DNA of 64,000 nt from CAG-390 sp964590755 (lineage in GTDB: Bacteria; Bacillota; Clostridia; Oscillospirales; CAG-272), in contig CAZPYK010000003.1 of NCBI GenBank assembly GCA_964590755.1, positions 1 through 64,000 of the forward strand. Reading direction: 5' to 3'. The position numbers and the translations under genes are program-made. Positions 35,762 to 44,549 of the stretch are shown piece by piece; the stretch's first letter is position 1, and each line of letters starts with the position of its first letter. Under the pieces are notes generated by a model. It had not been told where the DNA came from, made no database searches, and saw nothing but the letters and a program-made list of their open reading frames with translations.

Positions 35762-37018
35762 ATGGATCGAAATGTTATCTACGAGAATGCGCGAGAGCGT
35801 TATGCCAAGATCGGAGTCGATACCGAAGCTGCGTTGGCGACTCTCATGTCCACACCGATATCCATGCACTGTTGGCAGGGGGATGATGTGCGCGGCTTTG
35901 AAGGTGCATGTGCTCTTGACGGAGGTATTCAGGCAACGGGGAATTATCCCGGAGCTGCGCGCACTCCAACCGAGCTTATGAGTGATATGGATAAGGCGCT
36001 CTCTCTTATTCCGGGTAAGCACAAAATAAACCTCCATGCGTCCTATGCCGTCTTTGACGGCGAGGTTCATGCCGACAGGGATGCGCTGCTGCCCGAGCAT
36101 TTTGCGCCGTGGGTGCGCTTTGCCAAGGAGCGCGGTCTGGGCATTGATTTTAATCCCACGTTTTTCTCGCATCCGATGGCGGCATCGGGGCTTACGCTTT
36201 CAAGCCCGGATGAGAGCATTCGCGGCTTTTGGGTCCGTCACGGTATTGCTTGTCTGCGAATAGCCGAGTATTTTGCGCGCGAGACCGGGACAAAGTGTCT
36301 TATGAACATATGGATCCCGGACGGGTATAAGGATGTCCCGGCCGACCGTTTGGGGCCGCGTATGCGTTTTGCCCGTTCGCTTGATGAGATCCTGGGGGCG
36401 GGATACGATCGTGAGCTTGTGGCGGTGTCTCTGGAATCCAAGGTCTTCGGAATAGGGCTTGAATCCTACACGGTCGGCTCGTCCGAATTCTGCCTTGAAT
36501 ACAGTGCGCGTCACGGACTTGTTCCGCTCATGGATAACGGACATTATCATCCTACCGAGAAGGTGAGCGATAAGATATCGTCGATGCTTTTGTTTTCGGA
36601 AAACATAGCGTTGCATGTTACGCGAGCCGTCAGGTGGGACAGCGACCATGTCGTGCTGTTTGATGACGAGACACGCGAGATCGCAAAGGAGATAGTCGGA
36701 TGCGACGCGCTTGGGCGCACATATCTTGCGCTTGATTATTTTGATGCAAGCATAAATCGCGTGGCGGCATGGGTGATAGGTATGCGAAATCTGCAAAAGG
36801 CACTGCTTTCGGCATTACTTATGCCACATAAAAAGCTTACCGAGCTTCAGAACAATGCCGAATTTACCGAGCTTTTGATCATGAACGAAGAATTGAAAAC
36901 GCTTCCGTTCGGCGCGGTGTGGGAGGAGTTTTGCACACGTGCGGGAGTTCCCGTCGAGCTTGGGTGGTATAATGAAGTATCTAAATACGAGAGAGATGTA
37001 CTTTCTCTGCGCAATTGA
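35762..37018 (+). CDS. rhaA: L-rhamnose isomerase
   Basis: RhaA converts L-rhamnose to L-rhamnulose. The 418-residue product follows the RhaA family closely from end to end: PISMHCWQGDDVRGFE, GGIQATGNYPGAARTP, INLHASYA, LGIDFNPTFFSHP, LMNIWIPDGYKD, ESKVFGIGLESYTVG, DNGHYHPTE, RAVRWDSDHVVLFDDET, LDYFDASINRVAAWVIG. These include the metal-binding Glu, Asp and His of the TIM barrel. GAAAGG lies 13 nt before the ATG. It is the first gene of a rhamnose module. No rhaB or rhaD is present here. Confidence 0.96.
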   Translation: MDRNVIYENARERYAKIGVDTEAALATLMSTPISMHCWQGDDVRGFEGACALDGGIQATGNYPGAARTPTELMSDMDKALSLIPGKHKINLHASYAVFDGEVHADRDALLPEHFAPWVRFAKERGLGIDFNPTFFSHPMAASGLTLSSPDESIRGFWVRHGIACLRIAEYFARETGTKCLMNIWIPDGYKDVPADRLGPRMRFARSLDEILGAGYDRELVAVSLESKVFGIGLESYTVGSSEFCLEYSARHGLVPLMDNGHYHPTEKVSDKISSMLLFSENIALHVTRAVRWDSDHVVLFDDETREIAKEIVGCDALGRTYLALDYFDASINRVAAWVIGMRNLQKALLSALLMPHKKLTELQNNAEFTELLIMNEELKTLPFGAVWEEFCTRAGVPVELGWYNEVSKYERDVLSLRN

Positions 37019-37064
37019 TCGCAGGCATGCTTTGAGATAGGCTGTAAGAAAGGGCTGATAGGAT

Positions 37065-40000
37065 ATGCTGTATTCAAAAAAATCTTCAAAGGAACTTTCG
37101 GCAGAGCTTTTTGCGTCTCCGACCTCGGAATATCGCGGTGCGCCGTTTTGGGCGTGGAACTGCCGACTTGAAAGGGACGAGCTCTTGCGCCAGACAGAAA
37201 TATTGAAGGAGATGGGCTTTGGCGGGTATCACATGCATGTGCGCTCCGGAATGGCGACCGAATATTTGGGTCGAGAGTTTATGGGTCATATTCGCGCATG
37301 CGTGGATAAGGCGCGCGATCAAAAAATGCTTGCGTGGCTTTACGACGAGGATCGCTGGCCCTCCGGCTTTGCGGGCGGGCTGGTTACAAAGGATGAAAAA
37401 TATCGCATAAGATATCTGCTTTTTACGCCTTTTTCATATGAGGAGGTCGGGGGCAAGATACGCTACGGTAACGAGCAGGCTACGGCGCTTCGCAGCGGCA
37501 ATGGGCGGTTGCTTGCGCGTTATTCGGTAACTCTCGACAAGCGCGGCTGTCTTGCGGCGTATCGCAGGCTTGCCGATGGTGAAAAGCCTGACGTTGGCGG
37601 AAGGAGCTTTTATGCTTATCTTGAAATGCCGCACACTTCCGCGCGATATAACGGCTACACATATGTCAACACTATGGATCGTAAGGCGATCGAACGCTTT
37701 ATCGAGGTCACCCACGAGGCGTATCTGCGTGAGGTCGGAGATGAGTTCGGAAGGACCGTGCCTGCCATATTTACCGACGAGCCGCAGTTCACGCATAAGC
37801 AAACCTTGAGTTCTGCCGATTCTCTTGAGGATGTGGCGCTTCCGTGGACCGATGATCTTGAGGATACCTATCGAAGCGCGTACGGCGTCTCGTTGCTTGA
37901 CAGCCTTCCCGAGCTTATATGGGAGCTTCCGGAAGGAGTATCAACGATCAGATATCATTATCACGATCACGCCTGCGAGCGTTTTGCAACTGCGTTTGCC
38001 GACACTCTCGGATCGTGGTGCGATGCTCACGGTATAGCTCTTACCGGACACATGATGAAAGAGCCGACTCTCGGCACGCAGACCTTTGCCGTCGGCGAGG
38101 CGATGCGCTCGCTGCGCGCTTTTGCGCTTCCCGGCATCGATATGCTTGCCAACAGGCATGAATATACGACCGTAAAGCAGGCGGCGTCTGTCGCGCATCA
38201 ATACGGTCGAGAGGGAGTGCTCAGCGAGCTTTACGGTGTGACGGATTGGGATTTTGATTTTCGCGGGTACAAGCTTCAAGGAGATTGGCAGGCAGCTCTC
38301 GGTGTTACCGTGCGGGTGCCGCATCTTTCGTGGGTATCCATGGAAGGAGAAGCGAAACGTGATTACCCCGCTTCCATTAACTATCAATCCCCGTGGTACC
38401 GTAAGTATCCTTTGGTAGAGAATCATTTTGCGCGTCTCAAAACCGCGCTCACGCGCGGCAAAGCGGAAATAAGAGTGGGAGTCATTCATCCCATAGAATC
38501 CTATTGGCTGCATTGGGGGCCTGCGGAACAGACCGCGCTCGTGCGCAGCACGCTGGATTCTCAATTTGCAAATGTCACGGAATGGCTGCTTTTCGGTTCT
38601 GTGGATTTCGATTTCATCTCCGAATCGCTGTTGCCGTCGCTTTGCCCTAACGGTGGTGCTCCGTTAAAGGTGGGCAGCATGGAATATGATGTCATTATAG
38701 TTCCGGGCTGCGAAACGCTTCGCCGCACCACCTGCGAACGTCTTGAGGCGTTCCGCGCAAACGGCGGAAGGCTGATATTCTTGGGCAGTGCTCCGAAATA
38801 CTTGGATGCCGTGGCTTCCGACAGGCCGAAAGCATTGTTCGAAATATCTGAGCAGATCGGCTTTTCGCGCGGTGAGCTGTTGTCCGCGCTTGACTCGGAG
38901 CGGATTGCGGATATAAGGCAAGCAAACGGAGAGCTCACGACCGAGCTGGTCCATCAGCTTCGTCGCGACGGTAACGGTCGATGGCTGTTTATTGCACGAG
39001 GTAAGGATCCTTCAAATAAGGATATATCGAAAAAACGGAAGATAAAGGTCACTGTTCGCGGAATTTGGCGTGCGAGACTTTACGATACGATGAGCGGCGG
39101 TATACTGCCGACGGCTTTTCGACATGTCGACGGCAACACCGTAATGAATTATGAGCTTTGGATGCATGACAGTCTGCTTATAAGGTTGGATCCCTGCGCG
39201 GAGGCGGACGAATATCTGCCGATGCCGTCGAAAAAAACGGCGCAAGCTTGTATAAAGCTTCCTTGCCGTGTGCCCTTTAAGCTTTGCGAGCCGAATGTAT
39301 TGCTGCTTGACAAAGCCGAGCTTTCATTTGACGGCAGCGCGTTTGAACCGGAAGAGGAGCTTTTGCGCGCGGACACGCGGCTTCGCAAACGGCTGGGGTG
39401 GGAGCCGTGGGGCGGAAGCTCAAATCAGCCGTGGTGTATTCCGGCAGAGGAACCGACGCATAGAGTGAGACTCAGATTCACAATAGAAAGCAAGATCGCG
39501 GTAAGCGGTGTGCACCTTGCGCTTGAATGTGCCGAAAGCACCGAGATCACCTTGAACGGTGTGCATGTTCCGTCGAATGTTGATGGCTTTTACGTTGATC
39601 GCGCGATCAAAACTGTGCCGCTGCCAGATATCCCCGCGGGAGCATCCGTGCTTGAGCTTGCGTCTCCGTTCGGCAGGCGCACGGCAATAGAATGGTGCTA
39701 TCTGCTCGGAAGTTTTGGCGTTGAACTGCACGGTGCATACAGATGTATCACCGAAATGCCGAAGCTGCTTGCATGGGATACGATAACGACGCAAGGTATG
39801 CCGTTCTACGGCGGCAAGCTTGATTATCTTGCGGAGATCGACACTCACGGAGGAGATGTGAGCCTGCGCTTGCCTCAATATCGCGCGGCGGTATATGAGT
39901 GCTCACTTGATGACGGCGAGCCGACAGTGGGCGCGTTTGCACCATATGAAGTGACATGGCGCGACGTTCCTGCCGGTAAGCACCGCATTAATATCGCGCT

Positions 40001-40169
40001 TTATATATCACGCGCCAATGCTTTCGGACATCTGCACTGCGCCGACCGCAAGCTTTCGTATGCCGCTCCGGGTGCGTGGAGAACCTCGGGCGACGCGTGG
40101 TGCGATGAATACCGAGTGCTTGATGAGGGCTTGCTTGTCGCTCCGGTGATATGTGAGTCTGAAAAGTAA
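37065..40169 (+). CDS. GH106-like alpha-L-rhamnosidase
   Basis: The 1034-residue protein matches the GH106-type glycoside hydrolases in its N-terminal barrel: GAPFWAWNCRLERDEL, GFGGYHMHVRSGMATEYL, MLAWLYDEDRWPSGFAGG and IFTDEPQFTH, followed by LTGHMMKEPTLG and LSELYGVTDW. The C-terminal half has beta-sandwich-like segments (about residues 740-1030). There is no signal peptide or membrane segment, so it should act in the cytoplasm on imported rhamnosides. It starts 46 nt after rhaA with GAAAGGG 10 nt upstream. The rhaA neighbour supports rhamnose release. Family assignment is by motif reading; linkage specificity is unknown. Confidence 0.82.
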   Translation: MLYSKKSSKELSAELFASPTSEYRGAPFWAWNCRLERDELLRQTEILKEMGFGGYHMHVRSGMATEYLGREFMGHIRACVDKARDQKMLAWLYDEDRWPSGFAGGLVTKDEKYRIRYLLFTPFSYEEVGGKIRYGNEQATALRSGNGRLLARYSVTLDKRGCLAAYRRLADGEKPDVGGRSFYAYLEMPHTSARYNGYTYVNTMDRKAIERFIEVTHEAYLREVGDEFGRTVPAIFTDEPQFTHKQTLSSADSLEDVALPWTDDLEDTYRSAYGVSLLDSLPELIWELPEGVSTIRYHYHDHACERFATAFADTLGSWCDAHGIALTGHMMKEPTLGTQTFAVGEAMRSLRAFALPGIDMLANRHEYTTVKQAASVAHQYGREGVLSELYGVTDWDFDFRGYKLQGDWQAALGVTVRVPHLSWVSMEGEAKRDYPASINYQSPWYRKYPLVENHFARLKTALTRGKAEIRVGVIHPIESYWLHWGPAEQTALVRSTLDSQFANVTEWLLFGSVDFDFISESLLPSLCPNGGAPLKVGSMEYDVIIVPGCETLRRTTCERLEAFRANGGRLIFLGSAPKYLDAVASDRPKALFEISEQIGFSRGELLSALDSERIADIRQANGELTTELVHQLRRDGNGRWLFIARGKDPSNKDISKKRKIKVTVRGIWRARLYDTMSGGILPTAFRHVDGNTVMNYELWMHDSLLIRLDPCAEADEYLPMPSKKTAQACIKLPCRVPFKLCEPNVLLLDKAELSFDGSAFEPEEELLRADTRLRKRLGWEPWGGSSNQPWCIPAEEPTHRVRLRFTIESKIAVSGVHLALECAESTEITLNGVHVPSNVDGFYVDRAIKTVPLPDIPAGASVLELASPFGRRTAIEWCYLLGSFGVELHGAYRCITEMPKLLAWDTITTQGMPFYGGKLDYLAEIDTHGGDVSLRLPQYRAAVYECSLDDGEPTVGAFAPYEVTWRDVPAGKHRINIALYISRANAFGHLHCADRKLSYAAPGAWRTSGDAWCDEYRVLDEGLLVAPVICESEK

Positions 40170-40225
40170 AGTCGTGTGCCGCCGCGAAATGCTTATTATT
40201 ATTTCAGAAAGAGTATTTTGAACTT

Positions 40226-40966
40226 ATGGATCTTATTCGGTTGCTTTTTATAGTTTGTATCGCCTTTGGAGCAAGCTTTATACAACGTGTTTCCGGCTTT
40301 GGGCTCGGCATCTTTGCCATGACCTTTTTGCCGTACATAATGAGCGAATACACCGAGGCAAACGTATTGACCTCCATGATCTCGCTTATCATGTCATTTT
40401 CGGTCGTTTGCCGTATGTTTGGGCATATACATTGGAAAAATCTGATATGTCCGTTGATAGGCAACTTGGTGCTGACGCATATAACCGTGAATTTCATGTC
40501 GGAATACGGAGATGGCGTACTGCGATTGCTGCTCGGTATAGCACTTGTTCTGCTCAGCATTTATTTTATCAAATTTTCCGAAAAAGTGCATATCCGTGCC
40601 ACATGGTATACCGGTCTTATTTGCGGATGTCTTTCGGGGGTGCTGGGAGGGCTGTTTTCGATGGGAGGGCCGCCGATAGTTATTTATTATATGGAGTCGG
40701 AATCTGATCATGAAGAATATATGGCAACCATTCAAGCATACTTTTTTACGTCCGGAATATATTCCTTGATCGTGAAATCAAAATTTATCACGCCGAATGT
40801 ATTTGCGGGGTTGGCGGTGAGCCTTGTCGGAATCCTTGCGGGGGTATATTTCGGCAAACGCGTTTTTTCGCGTCTTGACGGAAAAAAGCTCAAAAAGCTC
40901 GTCTATGTATTCATGGCGCTCAGTGGGCTGGCAAATATCGTGACCGCACTTTTGAAGATGCTTTAA
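40226..40966 (+). CDS. TSUP (TauE/SafE) family membrane permease
   Basis: The 246-residue hydrophobic protein has about seven to eight transmembrane helices. It shows the two internally related TSUP segments, IAFGASFIQRVSGFGLGIFAM near the N-terminus and GCLSGVLGGLFSMGGPPIVIYY near residue 150. TSUP proteins transport organosulfur compounds, sulfite or small organic acids; the substrate here is unknown. It follows the rhamnosidase gene by 56 nt and may be co-transcribed, so export of a fermentation product or a sulfo-sugar derivative is conceivable. Its stop codon TAA is formed at the junction with the MITE-like element that starts at 40965. The Shine-Dalgarno is weak. Confidence 0.85.
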   Translation: MDLIRLLFIVCIAFGASFIQRVSGFGLGIFAMTFLPYIMSEYTEANVLTSMISLIMSFSVVCRMFGHIHWKNLICPLIGNLVLTHITVNFMSEYGDGVLRLLLGIALVLLSIYFIKFSEKVHIRATWYTGLICGCLSGVLGGLFSMGGPPIVIYYMESESDHEEYMATIQAYFFTSGIYSLIVKSKFITPNVFAGLAVSLVGILAGVYFGKRVFSRLDGKKLKKLVYVFMALSGLANIVTALLKML

Positions 40967-41140
40967 GGCAACACCGCACAATTCTTTTTGCTCAATTGCG
41001 CGGTCAGAAAATTCGTCAGATAAAACAAATTTCCGCGCGTGTAGTTCATCCTACGCGAAGGGAATTTGTGAAATATGACGGATTTTGTGCAAGCAAGTGA
41101 GTAAAAAAGGCGGAAGCCGCGAATTGTGCGGTGTTGCCTT
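40965..41140. repeat. 176-bp MITE-like inverted-repeat element, copy B
   Basis: It starts AAGGCAACACCGCACAATTC and ends with the perfect reverse complement, and is in the opposite orientation to copy A (272-447). Both copies are exactly 176 bp. Pairing arms run through most of its length, with CGTCA/TGACG and ACAAATTT/AAATTTGT-type inner arms and a central loop. Flanks are TT on the left and AA on the right. It fills the space between the TSUP gene and the spo0A terminator. Confidence 0.88.
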
Positions 41141-41151
41141 AAAAACAATGT

Positions 41152-41187
41152 GGGGCTGCGAAAGGTGTTTGTGCCTTTCGCAGCCCC
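41152..41187 (-). terminator. Terminator of spo0A
   Basis: GGGGCTGCGAAAGG pairs with CCTTTCGCAGCCCC, a 14-bp perfect stem with an 8-nt loop. On the minus strand it is followed by CATTGTTTTTAA, which supplies the T-run. Confidence 0.88.
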
Positions 41188-41196
41188 GCCGGCGGT

Positions 41197-41979
41197 TCAA
41201 TAAAGCTTGTATTTCAGTCGAAGGTTATCCGCGATCATGGCGATGAATTCCGAATTCGTAGGCTTGCCGCGGTCGTTTTGAATCGTGTATCCGAAATATG
41301 AATTCAGCGTGTCGACATCGCCGCGATCCCATGCGACCTCTATGGCATGCCGTATCGCGCGTTCGACGCGAGAGGTCGTCGTTTGATATTTCTTCGCTAC
41401 GGTGGGATAAAGCACCTTGGTGACGGAATTTATAACGTCGCTGTCCTTTACCGTCATCAATATGGCGGTGCGAAGGTATTGATAGCCCTTGATATGAGCG
41501 GGAACTCCGATCTGGTGGATTATCTTTGTGACCTGCGTTTCTATATCCGGTGTTCCCGAGGAAGCGCCGAGGCGACCGCTGTCGGCTTGATCTTCATGTG
41601 CGCGCAGGATGCTTTTAATGTGATCGGCGAGGCTTTTGCAGTCTATCGGCTTCAAAAGGCACAGAGAGGCACCGGAGTTCATTGCTTCTGTAAAAATGCT
41701 TTGTGCCGGCACTGCCGAAGTTATCACAAAAGCGGGAGGTGCATCCGGCGCAAGCTCAAGACTTCGTGTGCTGCGCAGCACTCCGATGCCGTCAAGCTTT
41801 GAAAGCCATATGTCGATTATCGCCATATGCGGATGTATCTTTGCTATCAGTTCTAACGCTTCCTCGCCGTTCGATGCTTCGAACACGGTGCCCAGGCCGG
41901 AGGCGCGCAAGCCCTCCGACATTTGCATACGTTCGTTTTGATCGGCGCATGCGATAAGTATCCTTGTTTTATTATCCAT
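41197..41979 (-). CDS. spo0A: Sporulation transcription factor Spo0A
   Basis: Spo0A is the master regulator of sporulation entry. The C-terminal DNA-binding domain is strongly conserved in this 260-residue product: VTKIIHQIGVPAHIKGYQYL, LYPTVAKKYQTTTSRVERAI, RHAIEVAWDRGDVD and GKPTNSEFIAMIAD. The receiver keeps the phosphoacceptor (Asp56 in IIDIWLSKLDG) and the switch Lys in CLLKPID. However, the usual acidic pair (ADDN) reads ACADQN, so at least one metal-binding acid is lost. ATG 41979 is favoured because AAAGGA lies 12 nt upstream; ATG 41991 is too close to it. Confidence 0.94.
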   Translation of the reverse strand: MDNKTRILIACADQNERMQMSEGLRASGLGTVFEASNGEEALELIAKIHPHMAIIDIWLSKLDGIGVLRSTRSLELAPDAPPAFVITSAVPAQSIFTEAMNSGASLCLLKPIDCKSLADHIKSILRAHEDQADSGRLGASSGTPDIETQVTKIIHQIGVPAHIKGYQYLRTAILMTVKDSDVINSVTKVLYPTVAKKYQTTTSRVERAIRHAIEVAWDRGDVDTLNSYFGYTIQNDRGKPTNSEFIAMIADNLRLKYKLY

Positions 41980-42075
41980 TGTTATGACCATTCCTTTCTC
42001 GATGGGCCGTCGAGCTCGAAGAATGTGACCTTCAAGCCGCCGTGCCGTCATTATTTGTTTGGATCTGACAATATT

Positions 42076-42104
42076 ATTATACCAAATTCTACCAATAATT
42101 GCAA
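42076..42104 (-). promoter_or_regulatory. Sigma-A promoter for spo0A
   Basis: On the minus strand: TTGCAA (42104-42099), 17 bp, TATAAT (42081-42076). The divergent region 41980-42300 is AT-rich. I did not find a clear 0A box (TGTCGAA type) or a sigma-H promoter. Confidence 0.65.
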
Positions 42105-42300
42105 TATCTATTATAAAAAATATTTCACAAAAATAATGGGCGAATATTGTAAGAAATTACCAACCGAGTCGCGCAAAAACACAAAATATGCTGTTGCGGC
42201 GCGAATGCGCTCACAATATGTAGTGGTGTTTTGCAGAGTGTCATTTTCCGTCGAGATGCGCGGACGAGGCATAATAAACATCGAATACTTTAATCATTCA

Positions 42301-42328
42301 TTGATTATTCACATTGTTGGATTATAAT
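42301..42328 (+). promoter_or_regulatory. Sigma-A promoter for the YqhQ-like gene
   Basis: TTGATT (42301-42306), 16 bp, TATAAT (42323-42328), 41 nt before the start codon. Confidence 0.7.
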
Positions 42329-42368
42329 ATATTATTGAAGTGTATGCAATTGAAAGGAACGTCTGTAT

Positions 42369-43424
42369 ATGTCAAGCAAAAACGACGCAAGGGCTGCCGC
42401 TGCCATAAAGACTTCGATAGGCGGGCAAGCTCTGATAGAGGGCATTATGATGCACGGCCCGAAAAATACTGCCATGGCTGTCAGAAGACCAGATGGCAGT
42501 ATCTGTCTTGAGGAGTGGGAGAACGCGCAAAACAATAGGCCTAAGATCACAAAGCTGCCCGTGATACGCGGTGTGTTCAATTTTATCGATTCCATGATAA
42601 TGGGATATAAGTCGCTTATGAGATCTGCGGAGATATCGGGGTTTGACGATGTCGCAAATGATTCCGCCGAGAGCTCATCCGAAGACTACGATAACAACAA
42701 TAATGAAGGCTCAGAGAAAAAAAGCTCCGAAAAGAGCGGCAGTTCGGGCGGGATAGGCGAGGGAACGATGGCAGTGCTGATGACGGTCGCCACCGTGCTC
42801 GGCGTTGCTTTGGCGCTGGTGCTTTTTAAGGTCATACCCGAGACGCTTTATGAGCTTCTGACGCGTCTTGTTCCGTCGTTGAACGGAGCGGGGTATTGGT
42901 GTTCGCTGGCAAGGGCGGCATTTACCGGTGTGCTCAAGATCATTATTTTGGTGCTTTACATGGCACTGATATCGCTCATGAAGGATATCAAGCGCACTTT
43001 TATGTATCACGGTGCCGAACATAAGACGATCTTTTGTTACGAGCACGGTCTGGAGCTTACCGTTGAAAACGTGCGCATGCAAAAGCGCTTTCACCCGCGC
43101 TGCGGCACATCTTTTCTGATATTGATGCTGTTGATATCGATAGTTGTCACGATGTTTATACCTTCCCGCCTCGTAGACAATCGCGTCTTGAACGTTTTGC
43201 TTCGCACGGGTATCGGAATACTTCTTTTGCCCGTTATAATGGGGATAGGATATGAGCTTTTGAAACTTGCCGGGCGTCATGACAATGTTTTTACCCGAAT
43301 AATGTCCGCTCCCGGTGTATGGCTTCAGCATATCACGACTCGCGAGCCGGATGACAGCATGATCGAATGTGCCATAGAGGCTGTAAAAAAGGTCATTCCC
43401 GATGACGGGAGTGACAAGTGGTGA
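42369..43424 (+). CDS. YqhQ-like DUF1385 membrane protein
   Basis: The 351-residue product begins with the family N-terminus (SIGGQALIEGIMMHGPKNTA). An Asn/Ser/Glu-rich insert lies near residues 95-130, with about four to five transmembrane helices. The family's conserved His/Glu/Cys block is present: YHGAEHKTIFCYE, then HPRCGTSFL. These invariant polar residues next to membrane helices suggest a metal-dependent membrane enzyme, but the function is not established. AAAGGA is 10 nt before the ATG. It is monocistronic, with its own promoter and terminator, and divergent from spo0A. Confidence 0.88.
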   Translation: MSSKNDARAAAAIKTSIGGQALIEGIMMHGPKNTAMAVRRPDGSICLEEWENAQNNRPKITKLPVIRGVFNFIDSMIMGYKSLMRSAEISGFDDVANDSAESSSEDYDNNNNEGSEKKSSEKSGSSGGIGEGTMAVLMTVATVLGVALALVLFKVIPETLYELLTRLVPSLNGAGYWCSLARAAFTGVLKIIILVLYMALISLMKDIKRTFMYHGAEHKTIFCYEHGLELTVENVRMQKRFHPRCGTSFLILMLLISIVVTMFIPSRLVDNRVLNVLLRTGIGILLLPVIMGIGYELLKLAGRHDNVFTRIMSAPGVWLQHITTREPDDSMIECAIEAVKKVIPDDGSDKW

Positions 43425-43455
43425 TCTCCGTATTGGTTTGAGATAATATGCGGCG

Positions 43456-43493
43456 AGGGCTGTCTCACTAATGTGAGACAGCCCTGTTTTTAT
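43456..43493 (+). terminator. Terminator of the YqhQ-like gene
   Basis: AGGGCTGTCTCAC pairs with GTGAGACAGCCCT around a 4-nt loop, then GTTTTTATT. This is the best-formed member of the shared GGGCTGTCTC hairpin family. Confidence 0.9.
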
Positions 43494-43513
43494 TGTCATG
43501 GTCCGAGAGGATC

Positions 43514-44500
43514 TTATGAAGGTCTATGAGATCGAGATGGCTCATACAGCCTTCCCTGGTATGTGTTTTCGGAATACATGAGCTTGTCTATATCATTTAT
43601 CACGGCGGTCTTTTGGCGGCTCCATTGCGGAGCTATCAAGTTCTCGGACAGTCCGTCTCCGGTCAAACGAGCCACGATCGTGTCGGGCGGCAGAAGTTCA
43701 AGCGCCGACACGATCAATGATACATAGTGCTCCCGAGTCAGCGGAATATATTGTCCCGCGGCGTATATTCTTGAAAGTTCGGTATCCTTCAGTACATGCA
43801 GCAGGTGAAGCTTGACCATGTCAGGTCGCAGTGCCGCCGCGTCGCGAACCGTTTGCAGCATCATTTCATCCGTCTCGCCCGGCAGTCCGAGTATAAGGTG
43901 TATGCAGACCATTGCCCGCGGACACATCCGACGCAAACGTGCATATCCGTCGCAAAATGTCGCAAAATCATGACCGCGGTTTATCAACGCGGCGGTGGCA
44001 TCGTTTGAGCTTTGCAGACCGAGCTCAACGGTGAGGTCGGTCCTTTGCGAGATGTCGGCAAGCAGAGCGCAGATATCATCGCCAAGGCAATCGGCGCGCG
44101 TTGCTATGTCCAACCCGATCGCATTTTGAAATCTTATCGCGGACATGTACAGCGCTTCAAGTGTGCCGACATCCGCATATGTGTTCGTGTGTGCTTGAAA
44201 GTACGGCACACATCTGCTTACATCCCATTTCTTTGCCAACGCGAGCCTGCCGAGTTCGTATTGCCGTTCGATCGCTTTCTCGTTCGGTATGCTGTCACCG
44301 CTGCCGCTCGGGGAGCAATATATACATCCGCCGACGGCGCAGGTGCCGTCAATGTTCGGGCAGGTAAATCCCGCGTCAAGCGGTATCTTGACGACCCTGC
44401 CGCCGTATTTTTGTCGGCAATAATATTCAAACGTAAAGTACCTTTTATTGCTGTCGCTGTATTTATACGGATTTGTCAAACGCTGAGGTGTGTGTTTCAT
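43514..44500 (-). CDS. Radical SAM protein, TIGR01212 (YhcC-like) family
   Basis: The 328-residue protein has the radical SAM cluster motif in the arrangement CPNIDGTCAVGGCIYC, i.e. C-x11-C-x2-C between the outer ligands plus one extra cysteine. It follows the family segment KIPLDAGFT. Downstream blocks YFQAHTNTYAD, DIATRADCLG, ELGLQSSND, INRGHD and HLILGLPGET match TIGR01212. The members' reaction is unknown. No Shine-Dalgarno is visible before the ATG, and the upstream hairpin at 44514 lies only 14 nt away, so expression may depend on read-through from the aminotransferase gene. Confidence 0.88.
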   Translation of the reverse strand: MKHTPQRLTNPYKYSDSNKRYFTFEYYCRQKYGGRVVKIPLDAGFTCPNIDGTCAVGGCIYCSPSGSGDSIPNEKAIERQYELGRLALAKKWDVSRCVPYFQAHTNTYADVGTLEALYMSAIRFQNAIGLDIATRADCLGDDICALLADISQRTDLTVELGLQSSNDATAALINRGHDFATFCDGYARLRRMCPRAMVCIHLILGLPGETDEMMLQTVRDAAALRPDMVKLHLLHVLKDTELSRIYAAGQYIPLTREHYVSLIVSALELLPPDTIVARLTGDGLSENLIAPQWSRQKTAVINDIDKLMYSENTYQGRLYEPSRSHRPS

Positions 44501-44513
44501 GTTTTTAAAATGT

Positions 44514-44543
44514 CGGCTGCCGTTGCATGTGAAACGACAGCCG
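44514..44543 (-). terminator. Hairpin after the aminotransferase gene
   Basis: CGGCTGcCGTT pairs with AACGaCAGCCG around the loop. On the minus strand it is followed by an A/T-rich stretch without a strict T-run, so termination is probably partial. Confidence 0.55.
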
Positions 44544-44549
44544 TAATTT

